A stretch of 64,000 bases of DNA from Meconema thalassinum (taxonomy: Eukaryota > Arthropoda > Insecta > Orthoptera > Tettigoniidae): NCBI GenBank assembly GCA_946902985.2, contig OX336392.1:21922716-21986715 (forward strand), given 5' to 3'. Below, piece by piece: positions 57,594 through 64,000 of the stretch. Each line of letters starts with the position of its first letter. The first letter of the stretch is position 1. The notes under the pieces were generated by a model that saw only the letters and a program-made list of their open reading frames with translations, did no database searches and was not told where the DNA came from. The position numbers were made by a program, and so were the translations under genes.

Positions 57594-58774
57594 GGATGCC
57601 TCATAATTAATGTAGTTTTTAAAGTTTTCTTTGGTTCGCCAATGCTTGTGTATATTGCGAGAATGTATCAGTCGTCAGTTGTAGATCCACCATCACAAAT
57701 GGAACTTACAAAGTAGGAGGTTAGGGTCCTCCTAAAGCACTACTGGAAACAAGATTACAAAGCTGCTGCGGCTCTAAGAATACGTGAAGTGGAATGAGAA
57801 GGTGTCGTTAATAAGCGTTTGTCACAACGATGGTTCCAACATTTCAACACAGGAGAAGAAAACATTACAGATTTACCGCATTCTGGAAGACCTAAACTAT
57901 GGGATATTAAGAATACACGCAGAGTTTTGGAAGAAATTCCGCAAAGAAGTACTTGTAGGCTCTCGGAAGAACTTGGTGCATCAAAAGATATCCTACATCG
58001 GCAGATTAAGGATCTTGGAAAATCAAACAGAAGTTGTAGATCTGCACCTGATGAATTGACCCCTGAACAGGCTCAACATACAGTGAATATCTGTCGTCAG
58101 CTTATCGGTAACCCCATGGATGATCGATTTATCAGGAGATTGTCACATGTGATGAAAAATGGGTCTATTACCACAGCACTGACGCCTCGAAACAGTGGCC
58201 CAGTCCCCATCAACCTGCCAAAATCATCGTTAAAAAGGTTCGATTCGGCCCCAAAGTGATGTTGTGTGTCTGGTGGAATTCTGAAGGAGTGAATTCACTG
58301 GGTTTTGTTCCAAACAGACGTGCAGTCAATGCGGATCTTTATTCTCATCTGGAACGAGTTCATGAAATTTTGAGACGGAGATACCCAAAATAGAGTTCTC
58401 TTGCAGCAGGACAATGCGAGACCTCATACTGCAGGATAAACCATGGCAAACATTCATGAATTGGGAGCAGTCGAACTACTAGCACACCCAGCATACAGCC
58501 CTCATCTTGCACCTTCAGATAACCATCCTTTTCGATCCATGGCCCATTTCTTGAGTGGAAGAAATTTTGAAAACATTGAGGCTGTGGAAGTGGGTCTTGC
58601 CGAATTCTTCGCATCAAAACCCAAAGACTGGTACCGTCAATGGATAAGGAACCTTGCTGAAAGGTGCCTCAAGACCATAGAGTCTGATGGTCTCTACTTT
58701 GAAGAATAGTTTAATTTCTTGTCAGGAAACTTTCCAAATAAAAATTTTCTAGCGACATTACTTATGAGACATCC
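57594..58774 (+). mobile_element. Mariner element remnant
   Basis: Inverted ends GGATGCCTCATAATTAATGT (57594) and, at 58774, GGATGTCTCATAAGTAATGT on the opposite strand. TA precedes the left end; the right flank is changed. About 1.18 kb, near full length for mariner. Confidence 0.85.
57700..58709 (+). pseudogene. Mariner transposase
   Basis: Pieces in shifting frames: LRRWFQHFN-type helix-turn-helix (SQRWFQHFNTGEEN, SGRPK), then VTCDEKW (first aspartate, near 58148), VWWNSEGV, a stop in ILRRRYPK, then LLQQDNARPHTA (second aspartate, about 58405) and HPAYSPHLAPSDNH (third aspartate, about 58520). It ends IESDGLYFEE at 58709. The three aspartates are present, but several frameshifts and stops make it dead. 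Confidence 0.9.
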
Positions 58775-58964
58775 ACTGCATTGGGAAGACTAGGTGCCAT
58801 TTTGTGGTCCGTATTGACAAATATGAATTATTTAATCTGTTTTGCAGCTTCCGCCAAATCAATACAATTTGTATTGATTTGTATTGTATTAACAACCATC
58901 CTAATCGCATGGCATTTACTCTCTTCAGTAATAGAAACCATTAGTTCTTGTAGATCATCCTCAC
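58775..58964 (-). other. Intron sequence after the upstream sulfite oxidase exon
   Basis: Begins on the minus strand with a good donor, GTGAGG at 58964-58959. Otherwise no features. Confidence 0.55.
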
Positions 58965-59100
58965 CTCCACGAGCTTCACGCACTGTCCCTGGGCTTCCAT
59001 CCACTCACTCGTCCAAAAATAGTGAAATAGTGAGTGATTTTTCTTCAAAATAGTGAAAAAAGTTGAGTTTTTGTATGAAAAAGTGAGTAAATAGTGAGTA

Positions 59101-59960
59101 CCGTATTTACTCGAATACGACCCGCACCCTGATTTTGAAGAACAAAATTTATGAAAAAAATTTTTTTACTCAAACTATTTACGATCTTTACTAAATAAAC
59201 AGAATAGCATTTCTACAAAATAGTTTCCAACAGTTCTGAAGTCGTCCTAAAATAACACGCAGAAACAATTAAAAATACAAATAAAAGACACAAACACTTC
59301 ATTCATCGTCATCAGAAGTACCAACTTCGGAACTTTTTTCACCATCACTTTCACACAAAATGTCGTCATCACTGCCAACCATAGCATTGGAAATACTACA
59401 TTTCTTGAAGCTCTTCCGTATGAGATCTCACGAGATACGATTCCATGCCGTCAAAATCCACGAACAGAGCAGCTGAACTTCCGGGCGCTGAATACGACCA
59501 GTTGGGGTCAGTGTGTGCTTATTGGCCGCCATCCGCTCCGTATACAGCTGTTTCAAGGCTGCTTTGAACGGGCGGTTCTCGCAGACATCCCGTGGTTGTA
59601 GCATAGACGTCATCCCGCTCAATCACGAATACATGACTCGTCAATATCATATTTCCTACCGGGCACGATTTCCAATAACTTCAGCTTCCCTCACAGTAAA
59701 CGACCGCAAACGCTTCGTAGAACTCATGTTTACACTCGGAAAACGTGCGCGAGACTGTACGACGATGCCTGCTTACGGTAAAACAAAGTGATAGCCGGAA
59801 GAAGGTTAGCACCATCTAGCGGATACTCGCAACACCCGATATCGCGCGTGGCGGGCAATTTAAATATTTAAAATCAGGATGACTCAAATAAGACCCGCAC
59901 CCCAATTTTTCACGTCCGATTTTGTTTAAAAATGTGCGGGTGGTATTCGAGTATATACGG
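59101..59960. mobile_element. Pogo/Tigger-like element 1
   Basis: Ends CCGTATTTACTCGAATA and, inverted, CCGTATATACTCGAATA, flanked by TA on both sides. 860 bp. It contains a fragment of Tigger transposase on the minus strand (59622-59428). Confidence 0.88.
59428..59622 (-). pseudogene. Tigger-type transposase C-terminal fragment
   Basis: Reads GMTSMLQPRDVCENRPFKAA, ALKQLYTE, then LTPTGRIQRPEVQLLCSWIL. This matches the end of the DDE_1 domain of Tigger/pogo transposases (M-[TS]-x-x-LQP-x-DV-x-x-N-x-PFK). Only about 64 codons remain. Confidence 0.85.
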
Positions 59961-60585
59961 TAAATTCATAACATTATTCTCAATTATGACCGTGTATCTG
60001 GTTCATAATTTTAACGTTTCATCATATCTGGAGGCGCAATTAGGGGGGAAGGGGGGAGGGGCTTGGGTGGCTAAGCCCCCCAAAAATGTGACAAAACTGT
60101 ATTGAAATAGACAAAATTTTTAAGAATATGTATCTGAAAAACAAATTAGCCCCCCAAAAATGTCAACCAAATTGCACCTATTTTAATATCTGTGAGACTC
60201 TTTGTGATTTTTCATGTAGTTAGAGGACACTAGGAAATAATGGATAATCAATGCAACACTCAAGAAATTTAAATCGTATAACAAAAATATAAATGTGAAC
60301 TTTTGTTAAAAAACGCTTTGTTAAAATTTCGGCGATCGCTGCACGGCTCCGGCTGTGGTATTGCACTATGGAAGCTTTTCATGCTTTCTGGCCGCTTGGC
60401 TCGCTGCCGGCAGCGCGCTCAGGCACCGGTGGCAGAAAAATGAACTACCCATTCATGGGTATATTTTGGGTCGTTCCTAGCAATCTGATTGTGCATGAGA
60501 CCATTTTTAACACAGAATGTGACCTTTTTTGTAATAAAAAGTGAGAATAGTGAGAAAAGTAAGGCTGCTTTGAAAATAGTGAATA
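59961..60585. other. Host TIR-element sequence between pogo insertions
   Basis: AT-rich, with a G-run at 60040-60060 and AGTGAGAATAGTGA units near 60540-60580. No gene seen. Confidence 0.5.
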
Positions 60586-61182
60586 CCGTATATACCCGAA
60601 TCTAAGACGAGGTTTTTTCGCACTTTTTGTTATAAAAAATTGGGGTCGTCTTATATTCAGGGTATTTTTTTTTTAAATTTTATTATTATTTGCAAAGTAG
60701 TATGTGGTGTTGGCATCTTGTAACTCGCAACAAATCAATGCGTTAATGAAGATTAAAATATGGTTTGTTATGTTTAATTACCATGCATATACGAATAGCG
60801 TACATTTTGAGGTTAGGATTTACGCATACACATCATTTTAAGCGGATACATTATATGTTCGAAAGCATACGGAAATATGTTTTAAGACAATCTTTACAAG
60901 AACAACCAGTCAGTTTTACGAGCAGTAATTGAGTGATCAACGTATCTTAATTTAATAAAGTCTCCCATTCTTGAACAAAGAAATTATAGAGTATGTCTTG
61001 GAAAAGCGGGCAGAGGGATTTCCGATAACATGAGACGTTACATAAATGAAAGCACGACCTTAAGGGCATATATTGTGCAAGTTTTGAGTTAGCGAGTATT
61101 TTTTTGAAAAAATCTGCAAGAGGCAGTTGATAACTAGGCCTCGTCTTATATTCGGGGTCGTCTTACATTCGGGTATATACGG
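60586..61182. mobile_element. Pogo-like element 2
   Basis: Ends CCGTATATACCCGAAT and its inverted copy, flanked by TA. 597 bp, non-coding. A second internal repeat (GTCGTCTTATATTC) lies near both ends. Confidence 0.88.
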
Positions 61183-61367
61183 TAATAGTGAGAAAAGTGA
61201 GTCGCTGGAAGCCCTGGGGATCGCAGATGGCCGACACGACAGGCAGCTCCTTATGGCTGGTGAGCTCGAGAAGTCCACGTTGTGCCAATCTACGCTGGGA
61301 GAGAAGCCCTTGTAATCGTTCTGCTGCCAGTGCTGCGGGGACTCCTCGCCGGCTACGACGATCCTAC

Positions 61368-61865
61368 CTGTAATGACAAACAACAAGTCCCTCCATTCAC
61401 TATGAATCTTTACTTTACTTTCTGTTCCCCTTGCTAAATATCAAGTTTCAAGCCATTTGGTTATTTTCACATCTTCTTAAAAAGAAACACACATAATCAA
61501 CAACGTACATAGAATAAAAAAATATGCAACAATGAAATATTTTAACGTTACTGGTGATAAAAGAAATCGAGGTAGCGGATTATTTACATATTTCACTTGG
61601 TTTTAAAAAAATTGTTTCTTTGTTCCATTTTAGGTTTTCTTCTTCCGTATCTTAACAAGATAGTCTTCAGATTTCCCCATTGCCAATGATTTAAGAACTT
61701 GAAGCCAATGATTACATATTCAAAAAGTTCAATATTGTAAATAACAATTTAAATAGCAGTGTATTTATGCAATACGTAATTAATTTCAGGTTCAAAACTG
61801 GATAATGGAGGTTTATTTCGCCCCAATAAGTGAATTTATTTAATCGTATAGTGAGTACAACAAGG
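61368..61865 (-). other. Intron upstream of the sulfite oxidase exon
   Basis: AT-rich sequence ending (on the minus strand) in the acceptor at 61368-61379. No further exon was recognised in it. Confidence 0.5.
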
Positions 61866-62940
61866 AATTCATACGTCCAGGTCCAAGTTCTTCAACCACA
61901 CAACAGCACTTTCTGAAAGATGAAACAGGTCACTGGGGCTTCCAGAGTAGGCATGAAGAGGGCAGCGCAGGATGACATGGTCCATGGTCTGCTCCTCTTC
62001 ACTGCATTCTCACTTATGGCGCAAGATATTACAGAGTCCACGCCCAGTTCTCAGTCTGTTGAGGCGACACCATAGTTTTCTTGGGAGGTCATATCCATTC
62101 ATTTTCCGAGTTGGATTTATCTCATGAGCATTAGTACCAGATGTTGAATTTGACCACTCTTCCTGCCAACTCCTGTGTAGGTTAAAATTGTCCCTCAAGA
62201 GTCGGCCAGCCAATACACTTGCTGGTCTTCTAGATCAAAGTCGTTGTGGTGATGGGTAACAACATTTCTGGTAAACTGGTAATGAGGGAGATGACCGGAT
62301 CTTCTTTACTTCTCTCAGCAGAGCTTCCTTTCTCCTCAGGTGGGGTGGTGGGATATGGTTAAGAACGGGTAACCAGTGGCAAGGTGTAGACTTTACAGTA
62401 CCAGTTATGCAGCGCATGGTTTCATTTAACTTAGTATCCACTTTATGTACATGCGCTCTTTCTAGTCATACAGGGGCACAGTATTCCGCTGCAGAGTAGA
62501 CAAGACTAATACCCGTTAATCGTAAGCAGTCAGCCGAGGCTCCCCATGAGCTACCACAAAGCTTGTTGAGATGTTCTTTGTAGCTCAGAGTTCTGTCCAG
62601 GGTGACTCCTATATATTTCGGGAAAGGGTGGTACTTTAGTTTATCACCAAGGAATAAAACAGATGGCTGGTAGTTTGCGAGTCGGTTGCTAAGATGGAAA
62701 CATGAAACCTCAGTTTTAGAAGAGCTTGGGATCAATCTCCAAGACTTGAAGAATGTAGCCATTTTGTCCAAGTCTGCTGAAAGAATGCCTTCTCCATCCT
62801 CAAAATTTCTGCTCTGAGCTACCAGTGCAATGTCGTCTGCATAGATAAACTTAGTAGCTGAGGTTTGATGGTAAGTCATAGATGTAGAGGTTGAAGAGAA
62901 CTGGGGCCAATACTGATCCCTGTGGTAAACCGTTAAATTT
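61866..62940 (-). pseudogene. LINE-C fragment: reverse transcriptase end
   Basis: Starts on the minus strand with NGLPQGSVLAPVLFNLYI (62935-62885), continues in the frame 62879-62466 with the catalytic IYADDIALVAQ and TEVSCFHLSNR, then frameshifted LNETMRCITGTVKSTP (62441-62235), a further piece at 62213-62010, and a C-terminal C-x-x-x-QTMDHVILRCPLH motif before a stop at about 61866. A 5'-truncated element with at least two frameshifts, in a third LINE family. Confidence 0.88.
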
Positions 62941-63217
62941 TTTATTTTTTATATCAATTCATATGAACAAGTCATCAACTAACGATAGTGAAGATGAAAA
63001 TGTTGGTGTCCAACTATATGCAGATCCCCCTTTTGACCACTGCATATGTTCCACTTAACGTGCTTTCTTCTAAGAAACCAAAATAAGGACAAAAGTTTTA
63101 AATTAACATGTTTACACATCACAATTATTCTTATATATTCAATACTGCAAATCATATACTTTCAAATTTTTCACACATCCTTGTGAATGTGTTTTGATTT
63201 GACAAATAAGAAATAGT
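62941..63217. other. Spacer
   Basis: AT-rich; nothing seen. Confidence 0.5.
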
Positions 63218-63381
63218 TTAGTTGGTTGGTTCCTCAGTTTAGGGGCTGCGACAATGCGGTCATGTAGCCCCATGTACTTTGGGTGTGTGTAGAATGTGTC
63301 TGATAACAGGTCTTAGTTGTGATGGCTGTATTAGTGTGTGTTATCTGTGATTCAGGTAAAAGGACTGCAGACGATTAATTT
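63218..63381 (-). mobile_element. SINE-3 fragment, minus strand
   Basis: The inverted SINE-3 3' part (GGTTCCTCAGTTTAGGGGC ... GACTGCAGACGATTAAT) ends abruptly where the Helentron-like copy C begins. Confidence 0.8.
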
Positions 63382-64000
63382 TTAGCCTATTTTCAATTTT
63401 GAGAAAATAGGCTTATGAGATCACCTTTTGTCCGTGTGTGTGTGTGTGCGCGTGTGTGTGTGAGGTGTGTGTGTGTCCCCCCCTAATAAAATCTAAACAG
63501 CTGGAGCAATTTCAGTGAAACTCGGTAAGTTCATGGCACTATTCCCGGTGACCTCGACCGTGCCCTTCAAATCTTGTTACGTCTCACCAATCCAACATGG
63601 CGGCTGTGCGAAATATTTCACTAGCATTCAATATCTCCGAAACTATTACCGATATCGCCCTGAAATTGTGTACGGTGATAAAGGGCACTACTAGAAGTTC
63701 ACCTATGAGACTTTCAAAAACCTGGTGACTACAAAACCAACATGGCGGCAAAGCGAAGTTGAGACTTTTAAATAGATTTTTCTCGCGATTTAACTATCCA
63801 AACGTAATAAAACTTGGTACAGCAAATATTTATACACATTGCAATGCACTGGAGTCTAATTTAGTTCAATTGTTTACATAACCTCAAAATGGCGGCTGTG
63901 CGAAATATTTCACTGACATTCTATATCTCCGAAACTATTACAGATATCACCCTGCAATTTTGTATGGTGATAAAGAGTACTGGTACAAGTTTTCCTATGT
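63382..64000 (-). mobile_element. Helentron/HINE-like element, copy C (inverted)
   Basis: The minus strand ends in hairpin AGCCTATTTTC / GAAAATAGGCT followed by CTAAAAA, preceded by the CA microsatellite, G-run and tandem units with ATGGCGGC boxes (63596, 63742, 63890). It is closest to copy A and runs out of the window. Confidence 0.65.

Larger units (their letters stand above)
58994..61211. mobile_element. TIR element inserted in sulfite oxidase exon
   Basis: Ends CTTCCATCCACTCAC and, inverted, CTTCCAGCGACTCAC, flanked by CCCTGGG at 58987-58993 and 61212-61218. The interior has many short AAAATAGTGA units at both ends and two pogo-like insertions. CAGGGC at the ends may indicate hAT; the 7-bp duplication is palindrome-like, so its limits are uncertain. 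No transposase of its own is seen. Confidence 0.7.
58965..61367 (-). pseudogene. Sulfite oxidase, upstream exon (split by transposon)
   Basis: The minus strand from 61367 reads [20 protein letters not shown], then FSPSVDW and VDFSSSPAI, a one-base loss, then [12 protein letters not shown]. This is the characteristic start of the Mo-co dimerisation domain of sulfite oxidase. An acceptor (TTGTCATTACAG) precedes 61367. The exon is broken at 61212 by a 2.2 kb transposon and resumes at 58986 (GQCVKLVE), ending at the donor GTGGAG|GTGAGG (58965). Without the transposon and with the lost base it would be 59 whole codons plus two bases. Two defects, the frameshift near 61254 and the insertion, argue against function of this allele. 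Confidence 0.82.

Overview
This is a 64 kb piece of a large, repeat-choked animal genome, most likely an arthropod and by its mix of repeats probably an insect. There are no bacterial-style genes. Nearly all of the sequence is transposable elements nested in one another: two giant-LTR Gypsy-type retrotransposons (15.1 kb on + and 14.2 kb on -), LINE fragments of three families, at least four tRNA-derived SINE families, and remnants of Tigger/pogo, mariner, hAT, and PIF/Harbinger DNA transposons with their MITEs. There are also three copies of a Helentron-like (HINE-like) element with long internal tandem arrays.

The one host gene I can recognise is sulfite oxidase, on the minus strand. Its last coding exon is at 5307-5433, and an upstream exon lies at 61367-61212 plus 58986-58965, split by a 2.2 kb transposon. 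The material between them, about 53 kb, is therefore intronic and made of transposons. At least one exon that should lie between the two (it would carry the KGYAW/SGGG part of the dimerisation domain) was not found. The upstream exon also has a one-base frameshift, so this may be a pseudogene, an allele broken by insertion, or an assembly problem.

Layout. 1-4971: two Helentron-like copies, the second bounded by AGCCTACTTTC / GAAAGTAGGCT and holding ten ~293-bp tandem units. 5307-5433: last sulfite oxidase exon. 5884-6373: DDE_Tnp_4 transposase pseudogene. 6600-25111: decayed Tigger element that received a Harbinger-like element (7384-8171), MITE-A (8388-9104) and MITE-B (9195-25078); MITE-B was then hit by Gypsy-1 (9656-24728). 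25718-29894: a minus-strand SINE split by a 3.67 kb hAT-like element that holds a long foldback, a LINE fragment and another SINE. 30301-48215: three tandem copies of a ~1.12 kb composite repeat; the middle one is split by Gypsy-2 (31883-46117). 48222-58774: mariner scrap, a TIR element, LINE-A, SINEs, LINE-B, hAT and mariner remnants. 58965-61367: broken sulfite oxidase exon around a transposon that itself carries two pogo-like elements. 61866-64000: LINE-C, a SINE fragment and an inverted Helentron-like copy.

The two Gypsy elements belong to one lineage: LTRs of 3.7-4.0 kb, a very long coiled-coil Gag without a zinc knuckle, PR-RT-RNase H-integrase order, a coiled-coil integrase tail and no env. 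Both sit in ATAT runs. Gypsy-1 has almost identical LTRs yet a heavily broken pol. All frames and motifs were read by eye; no alignment or database search was run.
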